A stretch of 64,000 bases of DNA from Paralvinella palmiformis (GCA_025642065.1 JAODUP010000408.1:1-64000); one strand, 5' to 3'. Shown: positions 1 to 10,943, numbered from the stretch's first letter. The notes: generated from the sequence alone by a model not told the origin. Numbers and translations are program-made.

Positions 1-643
1 CCTGGGGAGGTGAAAGGAAATTAAATTGTTTTTCAGAAATTGCACCCGCAGATTTAAGTTTATTTAAAATACCAGTTATTTTAATCGCCGTTCTGGGGTA
101 TATAGGCTCATTAACTTTTTCGTAATGATTATAATTATTTAATTGACGGTAGCCTTCAGTAATATAATTCTTTTTGTCCATTATTACTACTACCGAACCT
201 TTATCAGCTTTTTTAATTACTATATCTTTATTTTTACGTAAGTTGTTTAGTGTTAATTGTTCTTCAATTGTTAAATTTGGTTTTTCCCGTAGGACATTTA
301 GTTCATTTATTTCTTTTGTAAAGTTATTTATGCATTCTATTAAATCGGGGTCAGTTCCCTTGTCAGGTGGAACCCAGTTAGACTTAGATATAAAACTTTT
401 CTGTGGTTTATTAAAATTGTTACGTTCGTAGCGAAAGAAATATTTTATTTTCATTTTCCTCCCGAAATCCTTAGTTGCTTCCAAAATGGGTGCTTTAGAA
501 ATCTTAGGGGTTTGAACGAATGTTAGTCCCTTACTTAGTAAGTTTGTTTCTAATGTCGTCAAAACGTGACTTGAAAGATTTAAAATGTTATTAATTATTT
601 TATAACAGGGGTAAGTTTGACCCTCTGAAGACCTTAGTTTAAA
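1..643 (-). CDS. Penelope-like reverse transcriptase, N-terminal part (partial)
   Basis: The minus strand is open from about 643 to the window edge, roughly 210 codons without a stop. The frame reads through LSSHVLTTLETNLLSKGLTF, then a basic stretch (GRKMKIKYFFRYERNNF), an SNWVPPDKGTDPDLIE region, and KNKDIVIKKADKGSVVVIMD. Known Penelope-like RTs have the same order upstream of the first catalytic Asp motif. No ATG precedes the conserved block close by. The frame instead joins the upstream ORF in the -1 frame through a UUUAAAC heptamer at 637-643, so translation as a frameshift product is plausible. The catalytic motifs are outside the window, so activity cannot be judged. Confidence 0.75.
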
Positions 644-1809
644 AAATCTAACCAGTGGTGAACCATTGAATTTGCCGTGTCTTCTTTCCATAGAATTCCC
701 ATTACACTATTAGAATCAATTTTGAATTTCTGAGTACCCAGCTTGGGTATGACCGTAGCCCATTCACAATGACCCATAGATCGATTGATTGAATCTATGT
801 TGGTCTGTTCGGCTTTCGGTAGTAATTTTGAATAATTTATTTCTGTAAGGAAAATATTACTGGAATCATATCGATTTTTAATCCATGTCAACATGGTTTT
901 TAAATTTCTAATCGATGTTTTCTGAGGATCCGAGCTACGGTCATTTATTCCCAATGCCAAAATAATATTTGTAGGGCACTTACCTCCAACAACAAAAGAT
1001 TTATCCTTCAGCATATCGGTAAAATGCTGAAATCTGGCACCAGGGAAGCTTTCTAGCTGCACATTCTGATGCGGCGTAGCCGTTATCCTGGACACATTCT
1101 CTTCTCCTATAATTAATGTGTCCTTGGTGGTCTTTGGCCAGGTCCAACTCTTTTTTGTTGCCTTGTCGGTTTTGTGGGTTCGCACCATGGCCGGGTGGCA
1201 CCCTTTGATGTTCTGTCCCATTTTCTTCTTGTGGGGCGGACTTACCGTTCGGGATGTTTCTTCATCCTCTGTTGGGGAGCTCGGAGGAGGTGGTCCACGC
1301 TTCAACGACGTCGGGGTAGAATTTATCTCCGTAAGGTTGAGAGTCTTACGGGTTGACCTTGTCACTCGCTGCGGTTTAGGCAATTCCGGAAAATCACCTG
1401 AACAAACTGGAGTGCTCTCAATTATATCGGTCTTCCAGGGAGATTTTCTGTCTCTAATCAGGGCCCGAGAGGTCGTAGGTTCTGGTGCCGGCTTCCAGAT
1501 CCATTCCGCTCCGACGGAGAATGGATCTATCCCATCCAACACCGAAAACCTATTATTCAGCGTCACCGGTGCCACTTCTGCTTTTTTCTCGGTCTTACCT
1601 TTACCTTTGCCCTTAGATAGGCTGTTTCGTACATGGTATTTAAGAAGGTGGTCTAATAAAATGCCAAAATTGTTTCTACCTTTCTTTCCGCCTACTCCTG
1701 TTCCCCAGAATGTGTCTGGAACAGGATGTAAAAACCGACTTCTAAATACACATCCCTCAGTACACGACAAATAGACAGAAGAAGCGCATGCGCTAAACGC
1801 TGCTTGTTG
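634..1809 (-). CDS. SGNH/GDSL-type ORF upstream of Penelope-like RT
   Basis: Open frame of about 390 codons between TAG at 1810-1812 and TAA at 634-636. It has no ATG before internal Met184 (counted from the TTG at 1768-1770), so the start is undetermined. Residues about 50-210 are basic, Pro/Ser/Thr-rich and probably disordered, with an NRFSVLDG motif of the kind seen in retroelement ORF1 proteins. Residues about 217-370 resemble the SGNH hydrolase fold: block I LIIGEENVSRI, block II SFPGARFQHF, block III LALGINDRSS, and a C-terminal GILWKEDTAN region. The usual GDS nucleophile motif reads GEE and the expected DxxH His position reads Leu, so this copy is probably catalytically dead. Related esterase-like domains are known from CR1 LINE ORF1 and rotifer Penelope-like Terminons. 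Family assignment is by eye. Confidence 0.65.
   Translation of the reverse strand, partial: QQAAFSACASSVYLSCTEGCVFRSRFLHPVPDTFWGTGVGGKKGRNNFGILLDHLLKYHVRNSLSKGKGKGKTEKKAEVAPVTLNNRFSVLDGIDPFSVGAEWIWKPAPEPTTSRALIRDRKSPWKTDIIESTPVCSGDFPELPKPQRVTRSTRKTLNLTEINSTPTSLKRGPPPPSSPTEDEETSRTVSPPHKKKMGQNIKGCHPAMVRTHKTDKATKKSWTWPKTTKDTLIIGEENVSRITATPHQNVQLESFPGARFQHFTDMLKDKSFVVGGKCPTNIILALGINDRSSDPQKTSIRNLKTMLTWIKNRYDSSNIFLTEINYSKLLPKAEQTNIDSINRSMGHCEWATVIPKLGTQKFKIDSNSVMGILWKEDTANSMVHHWLDFLN
637..643 (-). promoter_or_regulatory. candidate -1 ribosomal frameshift heptamer U UUA AAC
   Basis: On the minus strand the upstream ORF ends ...GAT TTT TTA AAC TAA. TTTAAAC in this phase is one of the most efficient known -1 slippery heptamers, and the zero-frame stop follows directly. 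A one-base slip back puts ribosomes on AAA CTA AGG TCT, exactly the RT frame. About 12 nt downstream a small stem can form (AGGGT at 624-620 with ACCCCT at 612-607, one bulged C). That spacer is longer than the usual 5-9 nt, and no pseudoknot was worked out. Confidence 0.55.
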
Positions 1810-2027
1810 CTAAGTAACCTTAGTGTTTGTGTAAAAATTATATTTATAAATATAAAATAATGCCAATAGCTTGAATTTTACACAAATTAGTGAATAATAA
1901 CAATGAATAAATATGTGGGAGAATGCGCGCACGAATATTTGTATGTGTGTGTGTGTGTGATCTGCCTAATTTACTAGATGCATGCGCCTACACGTGCCTG
2001 CAAACATACGCATGCACACACAAACGT

Positions 2028-2028
<1 letters not shown>

Positions 2029-2072
<44 letters not shown>

Positions 2073-2866
2073 AAACGAGAGAAAGATTATCTTTACTAAT
2101 GTAATAAGGTGTAATAACATACTTTATCAGTGTTTAATTCGTCTTGTTGCTGTTCTCCAGACATCGTGTATAATCTTCCTGTTATAAGCTAATCATGTAC
2201 CACAAGTAACATTGTCACCAATGTGAAGATTCAAATGAATCCGGGATCATCGATCCACCAATATCAATCCAGCATTATCAATCCATTTGAATGGATTCAG
2301 CAAAATCATTCCATCACCGCCAGCTAATTAAATACTAATCCAAGTATTATTAATCCACCAAGATGTAGTGTGGTCAGCGCTAAACAAGAAGTACTACCTG
2401 ACCTACGACAGACAAATGATGACACACGTGTCTTCGGTGATGATGGCTACAGGTAAGCAACAGCTGGAAGAGATAATAGGCTAGATGATAGTCTGTTTAC
2501 ATCGGTAACCAGCTCAGTACTGTAGACGTTATGGATTAACGATGATAATTCTAGATCTAAGTGTATTTCGTTGTCAGACGCTAGAGGTCTCTCTCTCTCT
2601 CTCTCTCTCTATATACATATATATATATATATATCGTCAGGTTAGTGTCACCGAAAGAAGAAGGAATGGGTCAATAGATGTCGCCACCGATATCATAGGC
2701 GTTCCTGGGAGGTTTATGGTGCTCGTAAAATACAAGCTGTCTTCTACATTATAGCTATTGTAATTGTGTGCACACACGCGCACGTGCGCGCGTGTGTTAC
2801 ATGCTTAATTAAATCAATAAAAACACACACGTACTCTCTCTCTCTCTCTCACACACACACAGACAG

Positions 2867-2898
<32 letters not shown>

Positions 2899-2899
2899 C

Positions 2900-2949
<50 letters not shown>

Positions 2950-2950
2950 A
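2029..2950. repeat. cluster of CA, CT and TA microsatellites
   Basis: Compound dinucleotide runs at about 2029-2072 (CA then TA), 2588-2632 (CT then AT) and 2836-2950 (CT, CA, then AT broken by one slip). Peptide-like frames through these runs are low-complexity artefacts. No gene is seen between them. Confidence 0.9.
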
Positions 2951-3057
2951 AGGCTGTCACATGACTAGTGTACAAATATCATTGTGTAGCAAACATTGAT
3001 ATTATCTGACAGTTATGTAACATGAATCTAAATGTTTCACCTAATGAATAATTATTG

Positions 3058-3375
3058 TTTATGATGATGATAATGATGATTGCGGTGGTGGTGGGGATGA
3101 TAATGATGATGATTATTATGGTAATTATGATGATGATGACGATGATTATGATGATGACGATGATGATGATGATGATGACGGTGAACTGTGGCCTAGGTTT
3201 ACGTGTATAATACTGGAAATGAATGAGAACATGTCGAGATAATTCTTGTTTTATCAAGTATTATAAACCAATATTGAGGGAATACATGCTTCTCAATATG
3301 ATGTTGATGCTAATGATGATAAGGATGGTGACGACGATGATGATGATGATGATTACGATGATGATCGTGAAGATG
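3058..3375. repeat. imperfect (GAT/ATG)n trinucleotide tracts
   Basis: Two blocks of imperfect GAT/GAC repeats, about 3058-3184 and 3300-3375, flank an unremarkable spacer. Open frames here are poly-Ile, poly-Met or poly-Asp artefacts. Confidence 0.85.
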
Positions 3376-3569
3376 ACTCTGTGGCGAGACTATATCCCCT
3401 CTCAGTATTACATGTCTATACATGTACTCGTCCAAACAGCTTTGTTGTCCCTAAATCCCGATTCCATGTACACAGGTGACTCAAAGTACATGGAATTGAT
3501 TTTCGACGACACTGGATTGTGTAACCCATTGTTTACTTAGAGCATCAACTTCGTGCCCACCGGGGCTCG

Positions 3570-3571
<2 letters not shown>

Positions 3572-3600
<29 letters not shown>

Positions 3601-3635
3601 GTGTGTCTCTCTCTCTCTCTCTTTCGGTGTGTGTG

Positions 3636-3666
<31 letters not shown>

Positions 3667-3689
3667 GTGTGTGTATGTATGTGTGTGTG

Positions 3690-3720
<31 letters not shown>

Positions 3721-3740
3721 GTGTGTGTGTGTGTGTGGTT
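3572..3740. repeat. compound (CT)n-CGGTGTGTGTGT minisatellite, four units
   Basis: Four successive blocks of a CT run followed by a GT run. The higher-order unit is 40-50 bp and varies in run length. Confidence 0.85.
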
Positions 3741-3964
3741 GATTGGTTCTCAATGGCTCTCATTTAGTGTATACTCTAAATGTTATGAATCTGTATCCGG
3801 ACAAGACCAAACACTTCACACCTGTTTATTGATTACGCTACCTGGATACCTGACCAACAATAGACGTTTGATTGGGCTGTACTTACCAAGCGTGCAATAT
3901 TTAGTGTCGACGTAATAGGCCTTGTGACACACACGCGCGCACACGCACGCGCACACACACACGT

Positions 3965-5800
3965 TGGGAAGGCGTAAATGTATTATGAGAAAGAAAAATA
4001 ATTATATTTGTCCTTTAATCGAAGATAGTACAGCAACACCATCAAACATACTATATACTGGAAAATTAGTAAAATACATAACAATACAAAATATCAATAG
4101 AATATATTAGAAATCTCACCTGTTTAAGGCTTCAGGGGTAAATAGTAAGTAAGTAAGTGTTTTTATTTCTCCATATACTGTATATAATTGACATATATAT
4201 TACAATATTTTGTTCATGATACAATATACAGAGAGGTAACACCAATAACATTATAGGTTGATAACCCATGATAATAATATATATTATTTGACATTCAAGA
4301 CGAGATATACACTGATATTGGGTTGGATGTTACCTAATAGAGGTGTGAGAAAAAATTATTAAAATAAAATAACCTCCTCCTCCCCGTATCAGTTTTCTAA
4401 ATACCACAAACAAATACTAAAATAGCAAGAATCGAAATCGCCCCCTCTTTACTCCATATGATTAACTTACACTCATTCAATTATTTACTCGCTCGCGCAT
4501 TCACCGACTCCGAGCACAAAGGAGCGAGTAAATAAAATACTCAAATTCTATCACAATAAATTCCCACGTATCATCCTGTAAACAAACACGGGGAATCCCG
4601 AAACGGCCGTAAATAGATCAAGGCAAAGTTGAAACAAAACTTGTTTCACATTTTCCCGACAGAATAAATCTGAATCGGACCGAGACAAATGCACCTTTGG
4701 TCGTGGGGAGGGAGTACCAAATCGGGATAGTTTCATCAGAATGTGAAGGGTAAGGTTACAGAACGGTGACGTCATGTTTGTTTTACTCTTTTCTCGTTTG
4801 TGGCGAAATCCTAATCACCGAAGTCCGTTCATCTTTCTGCGAGGTGTTTTTAAACTTGTTGACCTTTTTGTTTGATAGTAACTCGAACAAAACCGGAATT
4901 AGGTCAGTCAGCTTATAAAGTGCGTTTTGTTATGTGCCGTCAATTATGAACGTTTAATCATACAAGATAAATGATAATAATACGTTTGAGAAGAAGATGG
5001 TCTGATTGGGGACCTTTTGTTGAATTTCACCTGAAATCCTTCAAAACAAAATATCACGATTTATTTATGAAGAACCGGAATAAATGCAATAATATTTTTA
5101 TAATATTAACGTCAGGTGCTTGACGGTCCTTTAAAAAATAACGTTATTACAATATTGTAAAGTTTAAAGTTTGAGTGTTGCGTTATGATTCTTGTTATAA
5201 CGCGAGAGCATGTTTTTCACTAGAAACTTTACAGATACATAGCTAATTTTACTGATCAAACTGGAACAAACTATCACTTATATTCGAATTACTATTACTT
5301 TAGCTTAATATATGATATGAAATTAAACAGCTCACTATAATAATAGGCCAATAATACTTGAAATTAAACGGATGTTATCATCGCCATTACAATTGACTTC
5401 CACGTGGTGAATCAAACACACAGAGGGGGAACCTATTTACCAGCAATAAATCTACCAAAAAAATATACAAATAGCCTCAAAAGTATACAGCGTGAAAACT
5501 AAGACGTCTAATTTCAAACGATAGTGAGCATCTGGTCACTACATGCCCGGGCCCCAAAATATGGCTACATTTTTAGTTAGCTTAAATAAACACATACAAG
5601 CAAGAGTTGAAGCAATGACGACTAAATCCCTAATTCTATAATGATCGATACTATCTTGTTCAATAATATAAGTATATATCTAATAACACATCTAATTACA
5701 TCTGACGTAATTCTTAACACCATAAATCACCCCAACATGCAACCTTTTTAGTAGGGAATAGAGTACATCGTGGGTTAATGGTAGTCAAACTAACACAATA
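3965..5800. other. gene-free stretch
   Basis: AT-rich DNA with no credible exon or RNA gene on either strand. A tetranucleotide AAGT run lies near 4146-4162 and an inverted repeat at 4481-4535 (listed separately). Confidence 0.5.
4481..4535. repeat. 14-bp perfect inverted repeat with 27-nt spacer
   Basis: TTATTTACTCGCTC at 4481-4494 is exactly complementary to GAGCGAGTAAATAA at 4522-4535. It could be a small foldback element or chance. Confidence 0.6.
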
Positions 5801-5807
5801 GTGGGCC

Positions 5808-5975
5808 TTCTCCATTAGAAGGGGGTGGCAGTATGGGGCTCTCCCCTGAAAAAGTTGGGGAAATGGAGTATTTGGTGCATTCTAGGCCACTTTTTCGCCA
5901 AAACCAAAGTAGCCGACTGTAAAATAGACGATGTATAGCGTCGGACATCGTCTGCTATTGAAAAGGTTGAACATG
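5808..5975. repeat. dispersed repeat family D, copy 1
   Basis: Shares long identical runs with 24688-24874 in the same orientation, including TCTCCCCTGAAAAAGTTGGG, a 'GTATTTGGTGCATTCTAGGC' block and 'GACGATGTATAGCGTCGGAC'. Copy 1 lacks about 30 internal bases of copy 2. No coding potential is convincing and the family is not recognised. Confidence 0.8.
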
Positions 5976-6059
5976 ACATATCAATATATGACGATATATC
6001 CATTCACTGAGTCTCCAGTATAAGTGAAAACTTGTGAATAGGTCTCTGGTTTATATCAG

Positions 6060-7137
6060 ACGGAGTTTTGATTGCCACAACTCGTACCAGTCCTTTATGA
6101 TCCTAGCTAAAATCCAACTACACCTTGGCTGATCGACTGCTAGGACAAATTTCGTTCTAATTTTTACCATTTCTGTCGCTGTTGGGGTAAATGTTCTTTC
6201 CATCTTTTCCAAAACTGACCGGCAATATACTGGATACGTCGCCATCTGCGTCTGACATAGCAGTCATCTTTGGATAATGTGCTAATTGGAATGGATGCAG
6301 ATGGTTTAATCAATAGTAGATCATTTGGCATGATGCCCTTAACATCATCAGGAGAATACGATACAAGTGTAAGTGGTTTACTTTTCAAAATATTTTAAAC
6401 CTCGCAATACACCATTTGAAGACCCTCGTCATCGAGATGTATAACTTGTTCGTTCATCAAGGAGTACATCACCTTCCTAACAGAACGTATGATTCGTTTC
6501 AAACATTCCGCCAAAATGGGGAGCTGTTGGATTGAAAATCAACTTGATAGCATTTTGTTGTAGTGCATTACTAATTTTGTAAGAGTTCCACTGTTGCATC
6601 TCCTGTCATATCTCCCTCTCTGCTCCAACAAGAATTGACCAATTATCTGAAAGAATAACTTGAACATATCCACGACGAGCTACAAATCGCCATATCGCAC
6701 ATATACACGAATCAGTAGATAAATCACAAGCAACTTCTAAGTGGACAGCTCTTGACACCATTCTTGTAAATACAACGCCATATCTTTTGATGTTCGTACG
6801 TCCTCTCCTAACTGTAATAGGTCCAAAGTAGTCCATCCTAGCGTGACCGAAGGGATTAATGTCAGGTTATTCTCGATCTTCAGGCAAGTCAGATATCTTT
6901 AGTTTCATAGTAGAATCTCTGTGTTGCTTGTAAATGACGCACTTTGACATCATGCTCTTGATCAGAACTCCAGCCTTTGTGATCCAGAATCTTTTCCTTA
7001 ATTCTATCAATGTATAATGTTTGTCCGACTACTTTGTGATTGTCACATGTGAGCAGATAAACAATGGGATTCTGGATAGGAATTAAATACTGACGTTTTG
7101 CATCGTAATCTATGGATGCATAATCTAGGCGACCTCC
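6060..7137 (-). mobile_element. Bel/Pao retrotransposon pol remnant (integrase and C-terminal region)
   Basis: Minus-strand frames, broken by shifts and stops, give the Bel/Pao pol order. First comes a GGRLDYA-type segment near 7130-7100, then a zinc-binding-like stretch (QEHDVKVRHLQATQRFYYET). The integrase start MDYFGPITVRRGR and SRAVHLEVACDLSTDSCI follow at 6836-6606. The C-terminal RRRWRRIQYIAGQFWKRWKE tail lies near 6290-6180. Reverse transcriptase and protease are absent. gag-like sequence of the same type lies at 9090-9576 on the same strand, beyond an inserted LINE, so the two pieces probably come from one element that lost its middle. Not functional. Confidence 0.8.
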
Positions 7138-8117
7138 AACAAATATTTCTCCGAAGTTGGACCAACATTTACCGAAGGCTTCCTGCTCCTGAAAAATGGT
7201 ATGATCATTACATGAAACATCCTATTAGTAACCAATCATTCTTTATGTCACCAACAGTTCGAAACTCCTCAAAACTATGAATCAATCCATATGTAATCCT
7301 ATATGTACAATAATAAACAAATCATTACAAACAGGTGACGTACACAGGAGCATGAAGATTGTGAAGGTGATACTAATACACAAATCTAAAGACAAAACCT
7401 ATTTGGGAAATTACAGACCAATTTCCTTATTACCTTCATTATCAAAAATAATAGAAAAAATAGTTCATGAAAGGCTCTAGTTTTTTATGCAAACAAGATA
7501 CACTTTATGAAAATCAGTGTGGATTCCGACTGAAGCACAGCACCACTGACGCAGTAGCTAAATTTACTTCCCACATAATGACCTCTATTAAAAATAAACA
7601 TACTACCGTGGCGGTGTTCCTGGACCTTTTCAAGGCTTTCGACACTATAGATCATCAAATTCTTTTGAATAAACTTGACCATTACGGTGTACGAGATATT
7701 GCCCTGGACTGGTTCAGAAATTACCTATGCAATAGATCACAGTTTGTGTCATACTGTGGTGCTCAATCCAGATGTCATGACGTTACCTGTGGTGTTCCAC
7801 ACAGTTCCGTATTGGGACCACTCTTGTTCATCATCTATACAAACGATTTACCAAACTCGTTGTCTTACTCACAGTGCATATTATTTGCCGATGATACGAC
7901 AATATATCACACTGATCAAAATGAATATAACTTATGTACTGACATTGAAAATGATCTGAATGTTCTGGCTCAGTCGTTCTATGCGAACAAATTATCATTG
8001 AACGTACAAAAAACCGATACTTTCGTCCGAAACATAGTCCAACAGACGGATACGTACCTATTTCCATGAAGCTGGATGCTCATCACATCACTAGTGTTAG
8101 TAGTGTAAAGTTTCTTC

Positions 8118-8179
<62 letters not shown>

Positions 8180-9089
8180 GATGATGGACTGGTAGTGGAC
8201 GAAACATATCAATCATATAGTGAAGAGAATATCCAGTGGTTCATATGCCATAAATTCTGCCATGAAATTTCTATCAACAGATAATCTTAGATTACTGTAC
8301 AATAACCTTGTCCAATCACATTTATCCTACAACACCATACCATGGGGAGCTGCATATCAATATAAGTTACATAGGCTAGAAATAATTAAAAAACGATGCA
8401 TACGAAATGTTTGCAATGTTTCCTACAATGAACACACAAGTCCATTGTTCAGGAAATTAGCAATACCTATATTAGAAGATATTTATAAATTACAGTTGTG
8501 CAAACTGATGTAATCCCACGTACATGACAATCTATCAACCCCACTGTCCACAATTTTCTCTACAAATGCTGAAATTCACGAGCATAATACTCGACAACGA
8601 TTAGACCCACACGTGCAAAAAGGCTGACGAGTAAAATCGCAAAACAAATATTTATTCACAATTGCCAAATTGTGGTCAAATTTGCTTCCTGAACTGATAA
8701 TAAAGAATTCCATCAAATCATTACAAATTGCCTGAAAAAACACTTCATAACTCAATACTAGAATAATTAATATCACCTTTTTTCATCGTCTACATTATAT
8801 CACATGCCAGTTTAGTGTTCTCAGTAGTTTGTCTTGCAAATACTGGGTTTCAAATATTGTAAAATTATGATACTTATTATTGCAATTATTTATATTTTAT
8901 AATCTACGGAACCAAGACGTGTATGGAATTTTCTTTTTATTGTAGGCACATAGGTCTCGCCACTAAAACAGATCAAACGATCTTCAGGGTTGAACCCAAA
9001 TTGCACATATGTATTGAACATTTCTCCCTTATTAAATATTGTATTATTGTACAATTTGAAATAAATATTGATTGATTGATTGATTGATC
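7138..9089 (+). mobile_element. LINE non-LTR retrotransposon, RT and 3' end, decayed
   Basis: Plus-strand frames run in LINE order. PEKWYDHYMKHP and SFFMSPT lie near 7190-7255. IINKSLQTGDV, KVILIHKSKDK and NYRPISLLPS follow at 7310-7440. The RT core spans 7500-8060, with NQCGFRLKHSTTDA, VFLDLFKAFDTIDH, a GVPHSSVLGPLLF block and FADDTTIYHTD. The thumb and C-terminal region runs 8180-8765 and includes QSHLSYNTIPWGAA and HNTRQR. Several frameshifts, a deletion after SPT and an expanded AT tract at 8119 show it is dead. It ends in an (ATTG)n run at about 9066-9088. The FADDT motif and layout fit the Jockey/CR1-type group; the clade is not fixed. It starts at the Bel/Pao pol edge and ends at the Bel/Pao gag edge. 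Confidence 0.85.
8119..8176. repeat. (AT)n microsatellite inside LINE RT
   Basis: About 29 AT units interrupt the LINE frame precisely where related elements encode G-I-Y-I-D-D. The motif's own codons are ATATATATA, so the tract probably grew from coding sequence. Confidence 0.9.
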
Positions 9090-9572
9090 ATCATTGCTTC
9101 TTCTATTGCCATTTCCTCTTCACGAAGCTGCAATTTGAGTTTCTCTTGCTGCATTTGAGCTTACTTTTTCAATTACTTTTAGCTCAGCTCTTCTGGTTAC
9201 TTCTTGTAATTTTCGCTGAAGCTATGAAACATGAACGGTTTGTGGCGCTTAGACTATGACTAGTTTCTTCATCTTCATCATGATCTTCATTCACTATTGT
9301 TCCTTTTCTGTCGCGCAACTGTTGTGATTTCGTTTGCAATTCTCTCATTGTTTCCACACGATGTTGGAACCAATTTAAATGTGTCTCTATGTTATCTTCA
9401 GACAGCAGCAGATCACAAAATATAACGTCACATTCAAGGAATGCATCAAACAATCCAATTCATTTCTTAAATGAATTGCTTACATCAGCTCGATCTTCGA
9501 CATCATCTAATATTGATATATATTGATCTAGTATGCTGCCCATATGTCGTTCAATTTTCTTTTGGTACATTT

Positions 9573-9624
<52 letters not shown>

Positions 9625-9660
9625 GGAAACTATCAGCACAGTAGCCAAACTAGCCTTAAG
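9090..9660 (-). mobile_element. Bel/Pao gag-like remnant
   Basis: Minus-strand frames read SILDQYISILDDVEDRADVS, LFDAFLECDVIFCDLLLSED and ETHLNWFQHRVETMRELQ. After an acidic linker come IASAKITRSNQKS and a Lys/Glu/Ala-rich segment. The charged helical AKITR...KAELKV...RETQIAAS region resembles the N-terminal gag of Bel/Pao elements. An AT microsatellite (9577-9622) interrupts the upstream end. Same strand as the integrase remnant at 6060-7137 and separated from it by the LINE. Moderately confident from composition and context only. Confidence 0.55.
9577..9622. repeat. (TA)n microsatellite
   Basis: Uninterrupted TA run of about 46 bp in the Bel/Pao remnant. Confidence 0.9.
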
Positions 9661-9684
9661 CATAGATCATTTAATCGAGACAAT

Positions 9685-10160
9685 ATGATAAACTTTCGGA
9701 ATATGTTAAAGGAGACATATTAAAAATTGAATGTCAAAACGTAGCAGATGATACATTCTTAGATAAGTACTTAGCAACATTTGATCAATCGTTCCCTCTC
9801 CGCGAAGGGACAGTTATACCGAAATATGTAAATCGAGAACCATGGTTTACTTCAGGACTGTTAATATTATACATAAACAAATCTAGGTTATTTTCATTAA
9901 AGCTACACAAACCAACAGAAGAGAATATTCTAAAATACATATGTTACAATAGGTTGTATAATAAATTAACATGGACAATGAAAATCCTGTACTATCGAAC
10001 TACTCTTGATGAGAATAAAAATAAGTTGATCTAATATCGGAATAAATGCTTCTCTTCAAATATGCCACAACCTCACAACTTCTTTCTTGGTCATGTAGAG
10101 CCACCTGAAGTTTTAAATTTTACTAAAAAGCTGATAAACTTTGCATCGTACCCGGACTAT
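9685..10160 (+). mobile_element. LINE fragment (region between endonuclease and RT)
   Basis: Plus-strand frame reads FLDKYLATFDQSFPLR, NREPWFTSGLL, SRLFSLKLHKPTEENI and LYYRTTLDENKNKLI before a TAA near 10033; degraded sequence follows. This linker between endonuclease and RT is typical of Jockey/CR1-type LINE ORF2. It covers a portion just upstream of what the 7138-9089 copy holds, so it may be a displaced piece of a related copy. Confidence 0.65.
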
Positions 10161-10912
10161 GAGTTTGCCCAACCCCTCCACTAGTTAATACATTATAGTT
10201 TTTCTTTGTATACTTTTGATAATTGATATCCCATTTCTCGCTTCGCCAGTCTCTCCCATTCTCTCACCTGTTTTTTTTTCACAGAAACTTGTGATATATG
10301 TACATTTTTTAAAAACTTTCCTTACGACCTATTGCTACACAGGTCCTCCAATTTGTATGTATTGGACTACTGTGTTCTATGTAAAATATAAACCATAACA
10401 AATAATATACAAATCGGAAATAAATATCATTGTCACTGACTTGAGCACGTGGGCTTAATGTTGTTAATAATTTTAAATTGTTAACTCGTGGTTAATTTTT
10501 TTTTAAATAAATGAACGACAATATTGTGTATCAAAGAGCTAACCGAGAGTTTTTGTCTGAAACGTGAGGGAGGCGTTTATTCCATAGTAAATGATTGATA
10601 GTCACTCAAATAGTAGAAAAATTTGAGGCAATTTCCTTTGAAGTTACTATTAAATATAATTCGAATAATACACGAGGTCTTCTTATAGACAAGCATATTT
10701 GATATACGAATCAATGAAGGGGGGAATGAATGAATGAATCAATCAATAAATCAATCAATGAGAAGAGCATCTATACAAGATATCCTTTTTGTAAACATAA
10801 ATCCAACAAGTCTATTCCATTTTTTGGCAGTAACAGGAACCATTAGATCTATATCCTTCCGAGATTCAGTTATGTCTCCCATAGTGTTATTTGCTTCTAA
10901 TTCACTTGTTCT

Positions 10913-10943
<31 letters not shown>

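Larger units (their letters stand above)
1..1812 (-). mobile_element. Penelope-like retroelement, 5' part, running off the left edge
   Basis: Two minus-strand open frames lie head to tail: an SGNH-type ORF (1809 to 634) and then the N-terminal part of a reverse transcriptase that continues past position 1. The RT segment carries hallmarks of Penelope-like elements: an LLSKGLTF motif and the run KDIVIKKADKGSVVVIMDKK. The catalytic RT core and any GIY-YIG endonuclease would lie to the left of the window. The 5' end is not defined; the open frame stops at an in-frame TAG at 1810-1812. Assignment rests on motif recognition, not on a search. Confidence 0.75.

Noticed and set aside
1118..1774. 218-codon plus-strand ORF
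   Set aside because: Antisense shadow of the SGNH-type ORF, which has recognisable motifs on the other strand.
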